Below, one piece after another: positions 39,348 through 48,763 of a DNA stretch of 64,000 nt. The DNA comes from Ignavibacteriota bacterium (GTDB lineage Bacteria; Bacteroidota; Ignavibacteria; Ignavibacteriales; Melioribacteraceae): NCBI GenBank assembly GCA_013112585.1, contig JABFGH010000014.1, positions 1 through 64,000 on the forward strand, in the 5' to 3' direction. How positions within the stretch are numbered: position 1 is the stretch's first letter; each line of letters starts with the position of its first letter. The notes beneath the pieces were generated by a model. It searched no databases, had not been told where the DNA came from, and saw only the letters and a program-made list of their open reading frames with translations. A program made the position numbers and the translations under genes.

Positions 39348-40025
39348 GTGAAAATATTATCATTTCTATTACTTCCGCTTTTCGCACTACTTTTAGTTTC
39401 TTGCTCACAAGAATTTAGCGATTCGTCTCCGGTTTCCCCAGAGACTGAACTAACCAAAGCATGGATTGACGAAGAAAACGATATGGCTTATGCCTATAGT
39501 TACATGCAGGGGTTCACAAATATCAGCGTAAAACAATGGTCAGTTAACAATGGTGTTATTGATGCTGACTTAAATGATTATTACTCAAATGTAAAGCAGG
39601 TATTTTGTGTAGTTGATGTAAAAGGCGGCTCGCACTTATACTTTTTAGAAAGACCTGAGGATAATTCATTAAAAATTGCATTACCTACTAAGGGTATATT
39701 TAGTGAAGTTTATGACGTTAAATTTTATGGTTATTCAACAAGTGAAGTAGCTCAAAAAGCTTTTTATAAAGGCTCAAAATATCCATACGGCTACATGCAG
39801 GAATTCACTCAGATTTCTGTGCTGGAGCACACTGTAGTGAATGAGTCTGACTTGGATATTTACTCAGCTGAATTTGGACCAATGAAAGAATTGTTTGCCG
39901 AAGTAACAAAAGATAACGGTCAAAATTGCATGGTGTTTTTACAAAGACCTGCTAACGAACATTTCGTTATTCCTAGTGTGGCAGATCAGAATTTTTCAGA
40001 CGTAAAATTATTTGGTTTATACTAA
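39348..40025 (+). CDS. Lipoprotein with two internal repeats, function unknown
   Basis: The start is a GTG at 39348, seven bases after GGAGGA; the upstream ATG at 39333 overlaps that site. The signal peptide ends in a lipobox LVSC (Cys19). The mature protein consists of two related units of about 80 residues (47-129 and 145-225). They share YMQ-FT-IS, a central V-D or FAEV strand, YFLERP / VFLQRP, and a closing DVKFYGY / DVKLFGLY. I know no named domain like it. It is probably a periplasmic or surface lipoprotein, and it is transcribed alone. Confidence 0.7.
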   Translation: MKILSFLLLPLFALLLVSCSQEFSDSSPVSPETELTKAWIDEENDMAYAYSYMQGFTNISVKQWSVNNGVIDADLNDYYSNVKQVFCVVDVKGGSHLYFLERPEDNSLKIALPTKGIFSEVYDVKFYGYSTSEVAQKAFYKGSKYPYGYMQEFTQISVLEHTVVNESDLDIYSAEFGPMKELFAEVTKDNGQNCMVFLQRPANEHFVIPSVADQNFSDVKLFGLY

Positions 40026-40059
40026 GATTTATTCTCGATATACCCTCTAATATGCACTC

Positions 40060-40091
40060 GAGAGTCCGGCATACCCTAAAACCGGGCTCTC
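40060..40091. terminator. Putative terminator hairpin after the repeat lipoprotein
   Basis: A 10-bp stem (GAGAGTCCGG / CCGGGCTCTC, one G-T pair) with a 12-base loop lies between two convergent genes. The following T-run is weak on both strands, so it may act in both directions or only stabilise the mRNA end. Confidence 0.5.
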
Positions 40092-40105
40092 CTTAATTTA
40101 AATAA

Positions 40106-41434
40106 TTATTCTTCTTTATTTGTCCTTTCAACTACAACCGCTGAACCGCTTTGACGCACCACAATTACCTCTGTTCCAGCCTCAATATATTCACCATCCG
40201 TAACTACATCAATTCTTTTTTTATTGATAATCAATGTTCCCGAAGGTCTAAGATCGGTTAGTGCTAATCCAACCTTACCAACCAATTTTTTGTATTCCGG
40301 TTTTGAAGTTATATAACCTGAACTAGAATTAATATTATCGGCTAAGATTAATTTATTCCATATTTGCGATCGCGGTAATAACCTGCTCAATAAATAAATT
40401 AAAAAGATTGAAAGTACGAATGAGCCGGCTAATTGAACCAACGCGACAGAAATTATTGACCAATCAATATATTTGAAATCTGAAAGAAGCCCTAAAAACA
40501 AACCGGCAACAATTAGGATAATTCCGCTGACACCAAAAACTCCAAATCCGGGAACAACAAAAATTTCAACTAATAATAGTGCAACTCCGGCAATGAATAA
40601 TAGAATTTCAATGACCGATGCCAATTCTAAAATATAACTCGTACCAAAAAATAAAGTTAATGCAATTATCGACGCAGTTCCCGGCAAACCCCATCCGGGA
40701 GATTTTATTTCAGTAAACATTCCAACAAGCCCTATCATAATAAGAAGTGAGGAGATAATCGGATTATTTAAAAATCTTACAACACTTTCTCCCCAATTCT
40801 CCTCTAATTCAATAACATCGGCATCAGATAAGCCGTAAGCTATTAATAATTCATCAATACTGCTTAATACAGTATCTGCCATTCCGTATTTTAACGCCTC
40901 TTCCGAAGTAAGGGTTAAAAGTTGAGTAGAGTCAACAAGTCCTTCAATCACAACGCGCTCATCAACCATTGCTTCCGCAATATCAGTTCTTCTACCGGTT
41001 TTTTCAGCGGTTGCTCTAAATTCAGACCGCATGTAAGATTGAGCTTTTTCCGCCTGCTTTGCACCTGTTTGATCAACAACAGTTGAAGCGCCCATTGATG
41101 CTCCCGGAACCATAACAATTTTTTCGCATGATAATGAGATTAGCGCGCCTGCCGAAATTGCACGCTTATTTACAAGAGCAATAGTCATTACTTTGCTGTC
41201 TAAAATAGCATCTTTAATTTGTGTAGCTGCATCAACTCTTCCGCCGAATGTATTTATTCTAAAGATAACCGCTTCGGCAAGGTTAGTTTCTGCGTTTTGG
41301 ATAACTCTTTTAATAAAGGGAGCAAGTCCAAGATCAATTGTTCCTTCAATATCTGCCGTGTAAACTTTTGATTGTGAAAATAATTCACCAAATGTTAAAA
41401 GAAGAAATGTTAATACTAATATTAGCTTTTTCAA
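40106..41434 (-). CDS. NfeD/ClpP-class membrane serine protease
   Basis: A 442-residue membrane protein with a signal peptide (ending LFS), a ClpP/1510-N-like protease domain, about five membrane helices and a C-terminal OB-fold NfeD domain. The candidate nucleophile is Ser94 in RAISAGALI, followed by VPGASMGAS. In archaeal and Bacillus relatives the protein works with stomatin-like proteins in membrane quality control. No stomatin gene is adjacent here. It follows the agmatinase-family gene by 29 bases and may share its transcript. Confidence 0.86.
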   Translation of the reverse strand: MKKLILVLTFLLLTFGELFSQSKVYTADIEGTIDLGLAPFIKRVIQNAETNLAEAVIFRINTFGGRVDAATQIKDAILDSKVMTIALVNKRAISAGALISLSCEKIVMVPGASMGASTVVDQTGAKQAEKAQSYMRSEFRATAEKTGRRTDIAEAMVDERVVIEGLVDSTQLLTLTSEEALKYGMADTVLSSIDELLIAYGLSDADVIELEENWGESVVRFLNNPIISSLLIMIGLVGMFTEIKSPGWGLPGTASIIALTLFFGTSYILELASVIEILLFIAGVALLLVEIFVVPGFGVFGVSGIILIVAGLFLGLLSDFKYIDWSIISVALVQLAGSFVLSIFLIYLLSRLLPRSQIWNKLILADNINSSSGYITSKPEYKKLVGKVGLALTDLRPSGTLIINKKRIDVVTDGEYIEAGTEVIVVRQSGSAVVVERTNKEE

Positions 41435-41463
41435 TTTTATTTCTCCGTTAAAATATTTTTATT

Positions 41464-42348
41464 TTACCTAAAAGTATAATTAAGAATTTTATAAACAAGT
41501 TTAGCAGAATTAAAATTAGATGATTCATCAAGTTTTGAAGGAGCAAGTTCAACAACATCAAAACCTACAATATTTTTTTCTTTACCAATTTGCTTAATTA
41601 ATAACATAGTTTCATCCCAAAACAAGCCGCCAGGTTCGGGGGTTCCGGTTGCTCTAATTACCGAGGGGTCAAGTCCGTCAACATCAAAGGTGATATAAAC
41701 ATTCTCTTTCAATTTGTTGGTTACTTTCCTTTGCCAGTTAGTACCATGCTTACCGGTTTTAATATCACGTGCATAAAAAGTATCAATTTTATTTTTCTTT
41801 ATAAACTCCGCTTCTTCAATACATTGTGCACGTATGCCCACTTGTACGATATCCTTAGTAAACTCTGCCACCCGCGCCATAACACTTGCATGCGAAAGCT
41901 TTGAACCTTCATAGGAATTTCTTAAATCTGAATGAGCATCAATTTGCAGAATCGATAGATTATCAAATTTATTAAAATGCGCTTTTATTGGAGCACTGCT
42001 GATTGAATGTTCTCCGCCGAGTGTTACGACAAACTTTTTATCTTCTAAAAGTATTTTAACATTTGCATAAATTTTTTCTAAAGCTTTGGCATGACTAAGT
42101 TTACTAAAATTTAAGGCAGTTAAAGTACAAATTCCCTTTTCAAAACAAAGTTCTTTATCCAACTCTTCATCATAAAACTCAACAAAATGAGAGGCTTTAA
42201 TAATCTCTTTTGGTCCCGCTTTAGTTCCTTTTCCGTAGCTCACCGTTTTTTCTAATGGGGCTTGCAGTATTGCAATATCGGAACTTTTATACCCGGAATA
42301 TTTTGCAGGTAAAGCAAGAAAATTATGATTTTTATTTAATACTCTCAT
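41464..42348 (-). CDS. speB: Agmatinase/arginase-family ureohydrolase
   Basis: A 294-residue manganese enzyme with all metal ligands visible: GGEHSIS, DAHSDLR and DVDGLDPS. Agmatinase makes putrescine and urea; related members cleave other guanidino compounds. Length and the motif ATGTPEPGGLFW favour agmatinase, but the substrate is inferred. It has its own region after the yajC terminator and may drive NfeD. Confidence 0.87.
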   Translation of the reverse strand: MRVLNKNHNFLALPAKYSGYKSSDIAILQAPLEKTVSYGKGTKAGPKEIIKASHFVEFYDEELDKELCFEKGICTLTALNFSKLSHAKALEKIYANVKILLEDKKFVVTLGGEHSISSAPIKAHFNKFDNLSILQIDAHSDLRNSYEGSKLSHASVMARVAEFTKDIVQVGIRAQCIEEAEFIKKNKIDTFYARDIKTGKHGTNWQRKVTNKLKENVYITFDVDGLDPSVIRATGTPEPGGLFWDETMLLIKQIGKEKNIVGFDVVELAPSKLDESSNFNSAKLVYKILNYTFR

Positions 42349-42390
42349 TTTATTTTTTTTTAGTATGCTTTAAAATTCTAACTGTAATAT

Positions 42391-42418
42391 AAAAAAAAGA
42401 GACTATTGCAGTCTCTTT
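42391..42418 (-). terminator. Intrinsic terminator after yajC
   Basis: A 9-bp perfect stem (AAAGAGACT / AGTCTCTTT, 42396-42418) with a 5-base loop is followed on the minus strand by five T. It ends the tgt-yajC transcript 36 bases after the yajC stop. Confidence 0.88.
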
Positions 42419-42453
42419 AATTGTAATGTTAAAAATATATTTTATCAAATATT

Positions 42454-42771
42454 TTATTTCTCAGCATCTTTGGGCTGATTAACTGAGGCAATTGCGGAAC
42501 GATCAAATTTTAATTTTATATTATTGCCTACATCAAGCAGACATGTCTTTTCATCAATACCTGCAATTGTTGCATGTATTCCGCTGCTTGTAATAACCTT
42601 ATCGCCTTTGGTAAGATTTGATAATAGTTTATCACGTTCTTTAGCTCTTTTTTGCTGGGGACGAATAATCATAAAATAAAAAATTGCAAAAATTGCTCCG
42701 AACATAATTAGAGTGCTTTCCCAGCCTCCGCCGCCTTCACCTTGTGGTGCCATTGCTAATAAATAATTCAA
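42454..42771 (-). CDS. yajC: Preprotein translocase subunit YajC
   Basis: A 105-residue membrane protein that associates with SecDF. It has one N-terminal membrane helix (about 20-38) ending with the typical YFMIIRPQQKRAKE, followed by a cytoplasmic domain with LTKGDKVITSSGIHATI. Its ATG directly abuts the tgt stop, the common tgt-yajC order. secD and secF do not follow; a terminator does. Confidence 0.94.
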   Translation of the reverse strand: MNYLLAMAPQGEGGGGWESTLIMFGAIFAIFYFMIIRPQQKRAKERDKLLSNLTKGDKVITSSGIHATIAGIDEKTCLLDVGNNIKLKFDRSAIASVNQPKDAEK

Positions 42772-43926
<1,155 letters not shown>

Positions 43927-44005
43927 TTAAGTTGTTTTTTTTAAGGAAATAAAAATAAGTTTAATTTAACTTTAGTGCCATAACAATTAGTTTCAATAAA
44001 ATTTA

Positions 44006-44404
44006 TCAATCGTTAATAAACCTATCGGCAATTGATTTATCGGGTATTGGGCAGCTATCTTTTTTACCGAATATTTTATATCTGTATTTGGCTATCAGAT
44101 CATAAATAAAATCTGCAGCACTTTTAGGAAATATTTTAAAGATTAATAATATTTTCCAGGGAGGTGTAAGCTCTTTAATTATTTCAAATGCTGCTTCAGA
44201 TTTAACATAAATATTTTTGTTCTTTATCAGAATAACAGAATTAGGCTGATCAGAAATACTATAATTACCCAATTGTTTTTCAGCATAGCTCGATTGAAGA
44301 CTTGCAAATTTAAATACACAATGTTTATCCCGCTTAATAATAAACCTTACAGCACCATTGCAAAGATTACACACACCATCAAAAAGGATAACATGTTTAT
44401 TCAT
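44006..44404 (-). CDS. DCC-family thiol-disulfide oxidoreductase-like protein (DUF393)
   Basis: A 132-residue protein starting with the family motif ILFDGVCNLCNGAVRF, with the DxxCxxC cysteines at 12 and 15. Later ASLQSSYA and the C-terminal YRYKIFGKKDSCP fit the same family. Members are thought to act in thiol redox chemistry, but targets are unknown. It lies 18 bases after the CNNM/CBS gene. Confidence 0.88.
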   Translation of the reverse strand: MNKHVILFDGVCNLCNGAVRFIIKRDKHCVFKFASLQSSYAEKQLGNYSISDQPNSVILIKNKNIYVKSEAAFEIIKELTPPWKILLIFKIFPKSAADFIYDLIAKYRYKIFGKKDSCPIPDKSIADRFIND

Positions 44405-44422
44405 AAGCTTATTGAGGATTAT

Positions 44423-45676
44423 TTAATTTTGTTCAGCCTGCAGCTCTGCTAGTTTTGCTGTGTCAACCACAACTTTTACAAGGTCGATCTTTTTCTTATC
44501 GGCACGGAGTATTAATATTTTGAAATGATCAATTTTATACGAATCCCCTTTTTCTGGAATATTACCTGTTGAGTGAGTAATATAGCCGGCTAAAGTTTCA
44601 TAATCTCCATCGGGAAAATGAAGATCGAATTCTTCATTTATAAAATCAACTTCTACCTTGCCGCTGATTATATAAGTATCGTTACTTGTTTTTTTACAAA
44701 TATCATCTTCAACATCAAATTCATCTCGTATTTCTCCAACTATCTCTTCAAGTATATCTTCAATTGTAACTATGCCTTCAGTTCCGCCGAATTCATCAAC
44801 AACAATTGCAGTCGATAAACTTTTTTCTAAAAGTTCGTTCAATGTTTCCAGCGTTTTTTTTGTTTCGGGTACAAATATTGTTTCCCGCATAACTGATTTT
44901 ACATCTTCGGGATTTTTGAACATATCATGTGCAATTATCATCCCTTTAATATTATCTATATTTTCTTCAAAAACCGGAAGCTTGGAATAACCGGATGTAA
45001 TAAAGGTGTTCAGCACTTCACCAATTGGACTATTAATCTCAACTCCAACAATATCAGTTCTTGGTGTCATAGCTTCGTAAACTTTTTGTTCGCCAAGTTC
45101 AATAACTTTGCTTATAACATCCGATTCCTTTAATTCCACAGAACCGGCGAGTGAACTTTCTGCTAATAATGATTGAATGTCATCTTTGTCAACGGAAACG
45201 GCAAATGATGTATCTGTCTGCTGGGTACTTACAGTTAATACCGATGATATTTTTGCTGTAATTTTAATAACGGGGTAAAGTATAATTGATACTGCTCTAA
45301 CAGGTATTGCAACAATATTTGCAAGTGTATCGGGAATTTCGCGAGCAATATATTTTGGAATTAGTTCGCCGATAAATAAAAGCAGCAGGGTTGAAACTAA
45401 TAAAATTTCAGCATCATTCATTCCATATACTTTAGATAGAAATATTGTGACTAGTGAGGCAAAAGCAATATTAATTATATTGTTTGAAATTAATATTGTA
45501 CTGAAAAATATTTGAGGATGATTAATAAAATAGAGTATATTTTTTGAAGCTAAATGATTTTTACGAGCACGTATTTCAACCTTAATTTTATTTGCTAAAA
45601 CATAAGCAAGTTCCGATGAAGAAAAAAAACCGCTTGCGAGAAGCAGCAGCAGTAAACCTATTAATTCCCAATACAT
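44423..45676 (-). CDS. CNNM/CBS-domain transporter-like protein (HlyC/CorC family)
   Basis: A 417-residue membrane protein with an N-terminal CNNM domain of about four helices (1-150), a pair of CBS domains (about 200-330; MTPRTDIVGVE, VDEFGGTEGIVTIEDILEEIVGEI) and a C-terminal CorC/HlyC domain (about 340-415). The family is linked to divalent cation, mainly magnesium, efflux. Its ATG is five bases after the preceding lipoprotein gene. Confidence 0.92.
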   Translation of the reverse strand: MYWELIGLLLLLLASGFFSSSELAYVLANKIKVEIRARKNHLASKNILYFINHPQIFFSTILISNNIINIAFASLVTIFLSKVYGMNDAEILLVSTLLLLFIGELIPKYIAREIPDTLANIVAIPVRAVSIILYPVIKITAKISSVLTVSTQQTDTSFAVSVDKDDIQSLLAESSLAGSVELKESDVISKVIELGEQKVYEAMTPRTDIVGVEINSPIGEVLNTFITSGYSKLPVFEENIDNIKGMIIAHDMFKNPEDVKSVMRETIFVPETKKTLETLNELLEKSLSTAIVVDEFGGTEGIVTIEDILEEIVGEIRDEFDVEDDICKKTSNDTYIISGKVEVDFINEEFDLHFPDGDYETLAGYITHSTGNIPEKGDSYKIDHFKILILRADKKKIDLVKVVVDTAKLAELQAEQN

Positions 45677-45681
45677 AATTA

Positions 45682-46194
45682 TCAGTAAACCTTTTCTACT
45701 TTCTGATTATAAATATTGTATTCAAATAATTCATCATCCTCTTCAAAAATGATTCTAATGTCAACGGGGTTATCTATTTTATATTCAGGATTTATTGATA
45801 AACCGCGTATTGTGGAAAAGACAAAACTCTTTCCTTCTTCAGTAATTGCATTTTCATCAAGTTTAACTTTTGGTCTAATGCTGAATAATTGTTTATTATT
45901 TTGAAATATTCTAACAGCTTTTAATTTTAAAAACTTCAAATCATATTTGTATGAATCAGAAACATTTAAGTTGCCCGATATTTGAAAACGATTAGGACCG
46001 CCCGGCATTAAATCAACCCAGCAGTACATTTCGTGAATATTGACTTTTAAATCAGGTACAATTATTTCTTCATCAATCACAGTTTTAACTTCTTCTTTCT
46101 TTACTGTTTCCTCGCTGCCGCCGCAGTTAAATAAAAATAGTATAAACATCATTGTTATAATTGCCGCTGCAAAATTTTTAATTTTAATCATCAT
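45682..46194 (-). CDS. Predicted lipoprotein, function unknown
   Basis: This 170-residue protein has a signal peptide with lipobox LFNC (Cys24), followed by GGSEE. The mature part is beta-rich, with MYCWVDLMPGGPNRFQISG resembling an immunoglobulin-like or DUF domain I cannot name. The ATG overlaps the prenyltransferase stop by four bases (ATGA), so expression is coupled. Confidence 0.7.
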   Translation of the reverse strand: MMIKIKNFAAAIITMMFILFLFNCGGSEETVKKEEVKTVIDEEIIVPDLKVNIHEMYCWVDLMPGGPNRFQISGNLNVSDSYKYDLKFLKLKAVRIFQNNKQLFSIRPKVKLDENAITEEGKSFVFSTIRGLSINPEYKIDNPVDIRIIFEEDDELFEYNIYNQKVEKVY

Positions 46195-47060
46195 TTTCCC
46201 AAATAAATTATAATATAAACTGATACGCTGTATAAAATTAGATTTGCTATCATCGGAATATCGGTAAGCATCACTTCGGTTGGGTTTTCCCCTTTGTTTT
46301 TTTTGAACACCAAATACATATACCTAAAAATTCCGAATACAACAAAGATTGATGAATATACTAAATTTTCAGTATTAAAATATTCAACTGTTTTTTCAGC
46401 AACTGTATAAATGGCATAACACAAAATAACACACGCTGCCGTTATCGCCGAAATCTGATCGATAAACGTTAAGTTATACTCCCCTAACACCTTTCTGGTT
46501 TCGTGCTCTGAAATAAGAACTAATTCCGATCTCCTTTTCATAACGGCAAGAAATACCGAAATAAACAAAGTAGTAAGAATTAACCAGCTTGAAATATAAA
46601 TGTTTACTATTAAAGCTCCGCCGATTACACGTAACAAAAATCCTGATGATATACACGCCAGATCAACTATAACAACTTCTTTTAAGTATAGTGTGTAAAA
46701 AATATTTATAACAACATAAGCCGAAATAATAATTATGAATTCAGTATTCACAAAAAATGCAAATACCGAAACTATTATAATCAGCAAAACAATAATTGCT
46801 GCTGCTTCAATTTTTGAAACTGCCCCGCTTGCTATGGGACGAAACTTTTTTTTAGGATGCTTTCTATCCGCCTCTGCATCAAATAAATCGTTAAAAACAT
46901 AAACCATGCTTGATGCAAAAGAAAAAGTTATAAATCCAATAAAAACTTGTAAAAGGTATTCTTGATCCAATAGATGTTTGGAAAAAATAAGAGGAACAAA
47001 AACAAAAACATTTTTAATCCAATGAGGAATGCGTAAAAGTTTAAAATAATTTTTAATCAT
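46191..47060 (-). CDS. UbiA-type prenyltransferase, decaprenyl-phosphate phosphoribosyltransferase-like
   Basis: A 289-residue membrane enzyme with about eight helices. The Asp-rich site is NDLFDAEAD (57-65), followed by RKHPKKKFRPIASG, a pattern typical of decaprenyl-phosphate 5-phosphoribosyltransferases (mycobacterial UbiA/Rv3806c). N-terminal IPHWIKNVFVFVPL also fits that branch. Those enzymes attach phosphoribose to a polyprenyl phosphate, giving donors for cell-surface pentoses. It overlaps the mutase gene upstream by one base and the lipoprotein downstream by four. Confidence 0.82.
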   Translation of the reverse strand: MIKNYFKLLRIPHWIKNVFVFVPLIFSKHLLDQEYLLQVFIGFITFSFASSMVYVFNDLFDAEADRKHPKKKFRPIASGAVSKIEAAAIIVLLIIIVSVFAFFVNTEFIIIISAYVVINIFYTLYLKEVVIVDLACISSGFLLRVIGGALIVNIYISSWLILTTLFISVFLAVMKRRSELVLISEHETRKVLGEYNLTFIDQISAITAACVILCYAIYTVAEKTVEYFNTENLVYSSIFVVFGIFRYMYLVFKKNKGENPTEVMLTDIPMIANLILYSVSVYIIIYLGK

Positions 47061-48715
47061 CAGAAAACAGCAGTTTCTTCATAAACTCCGAAAGGCTCTT
47101 TTAATACATTAACCATTTCGCCAAGAGTAACATAATTTTCAGCAGCCTCAATAAATACCGGCATTAAATTTTTACCATCAATAGCTGCTTGGTGTATATC
47201 ACGCAGCGATTTTTCAACTTGATCATTATTTCTGCTCTGCTTCAGTTCATTTAACCGTTTCGCTTGTTTCTGTTCTACCTCCGGCGATATGGTTAAAATA
47301 GGAATTTCAATATCAGATTCATCTTCAACAAATTCATTAACGCCTACAACAAATTTATCTTTACGTTCCAATTCTTTTTGATAGCGATAAGCAGCGTCGG
47401 AAATTTCCTTTTGAAAATACCCGGCTTCAATTGCAGGAATAACTCCCCCAATTGAATCAATCTCGTCAAATATCTTATTCGCTTCTTCTTCCATTTGGTC
47501 TGTTAGCGATTCTACATAATAGCTGCCGCCTAAAGGATCAACAGTATTAATAACACCGGTTTCATAGGCTAACACCTGTTGTGTTCGGAGAGCAATTTTA
47601 ACTGATTTTTCGCTCGGCAATGCAAGCGTTTCATCCATAGAATTTGTGTGTAAAGATTGAGTTCCGCCCAATACACCAGCCATTGCCTGAAAAGCGGTAC
47701 GAACAATATTATTTTCCGGCTGCTGTGCCGTTAATGTGCAGCCCGCAGTTTGTGTATGAAAACGAAGCCACATTGATCTTTGATTTTTCGCTCCATACTT
47801 CTCTTTCATCCGTTTAGCAAATATTCTTCTTGCGGCTCGGTATTTTGCAATCTCTTCAAAAAAATCTAAATGAGAATTAAAGAAATATGAAATTCTCGGT
47901 GCAAAACTATCAATATCCAAACCTCGTTCAATACAATCTTCAATGTATGCAAATCCATCTGCTAAAGTATATGCTAACTCCTGAACCGCAGTTGAACCGG
48001 CTTCCCTTATATGGTATCCGCTGACGGAAATCGGGTTCCACAGCGGAACTTCATTCATGCAGTATTCAACCATGTCGGTAATTATCCGCATAGAAGGACG
48101 CGGCGGATAAATAAATTCCTTTTGGGCAATGTATTCTTTTAAGATGTCATTCTGCAAAGTACCGCGCAGCTTATCGAAACCAATACCTTGTTTTTTTGCA
48201 ACTGCTAAATAGTATGCAAAAATCATTGCAGCGGGCGAGTTGATTGTCATTGATGTTGAAACTTTATCGAGAGGAATTTTATCGAAGAGTATTTCCATAT
48301 CTTTAAGCGACGAAATCGATACTCCGCAAATGCCTACTTCACCTGCGCTTAATTCATCGTCAGCATCGTAGCCCATCAGCGTAGGCAGATCGAATGCGAC
48401 TGATAAACCTGTTTGTCCGTGATCGAGTAAATACTTAAAGCGTTCGTTGGTATCTTCAGGAGTTCCGAAACCTGCGAACTGACGCATTGTCCAGATCTTT
48501 CCGCGATACCCATTGGCATGTATTCCCCTTGTGTAAGGATACTGACCGGGGAATGATATATTGTTCATAAAACTTGAATCATCAACATCATCCGGTGTAT
48601 AAAGTACTTTAATATCATTACCGGAAACCGAGGTAAATTTCATGCCGCTGGTTTTTGAATTTGCTGCGGTTTCAAAATATTGTTCAAACGCTTTTTTATA
48701 CTCTTCTGAATTCAT
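47060..48715 (-). CDS. Methylmalonyl-CoA mutase, catalytic subunit without B12 domain
   Basis: It interconverts methylmalonyl-CoA and succinyl-CoA with adenosylcobalamin. The 551 residues cover the TIM-barrel substrate domain ([54 protein letters not shown]). There is no C-terminal B12-binding DxHxxG domain; that must be a separate chain, as in Metallosphaera- and Rhodococcus-like alpha/beta pairs. MeaB is in the window but far away. Related acyl-CoA mutases (for example ethylmalonyl- or isobutyryl-CoA) cannot be fully excluded. Confidence 0.92.
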   Translation of the reverse strand: MNSEEYKKAFEQYFETAANSKTSGMKFTSVSGNDIKVLYTPDDVDDSSFMNNISFPGQYPYTRGIHANGYRGKIWTMRQFAGFGTPEDTNERFKYLLDHGQTGLSVAFDLPTLMGYDADDELSAGEVGICGVSISSLKDMEILFDKIPLDKVSTSMTINSPAAMIFAYYLAVAKKQGIGFDKLRGTLQNDILKEYIAQKEFIYPPRPSMRIITDMVEYCMNEVPLWNPISVSGYHIREAGSTAVQELAYTLADGFAYIEDCIERGLDIDSFAPRISYFFNSHLDFFEEIAKYRAARRIFAKRMKEKYGAKNQRSMWLRFHTQTAGCTLTAQQPENNIVRTAFQAMAGVLGGTQSLHTNSMDETLALPSEKSVKIALRTQQVLAYETGVINTVDPLGGSYYVESLTDQMEEEANKIFDEIDSIGGVIPAIEAGYFQKEISDAAYRYQKELERKDKFVVGVNEFVEDESDIEIPILTISPEVEQKQAKRLNELKQSRNNDQVEKSLRDIHQAAIDGKNLMPVFIEAAENYVTLGEMVNVLKEPFGVYEETAVF

Positions 48716-48763
48716 AGACTATCTTTCATTTTGTTTTTGATTTAACAAGTATAATATAAATAA

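Noticed and set aside
48716-48763. Possible cobalamin riboswitch before the mutase gene
   Set aside because: The gap to mutL is only 48 bases, too short for the aptamer.
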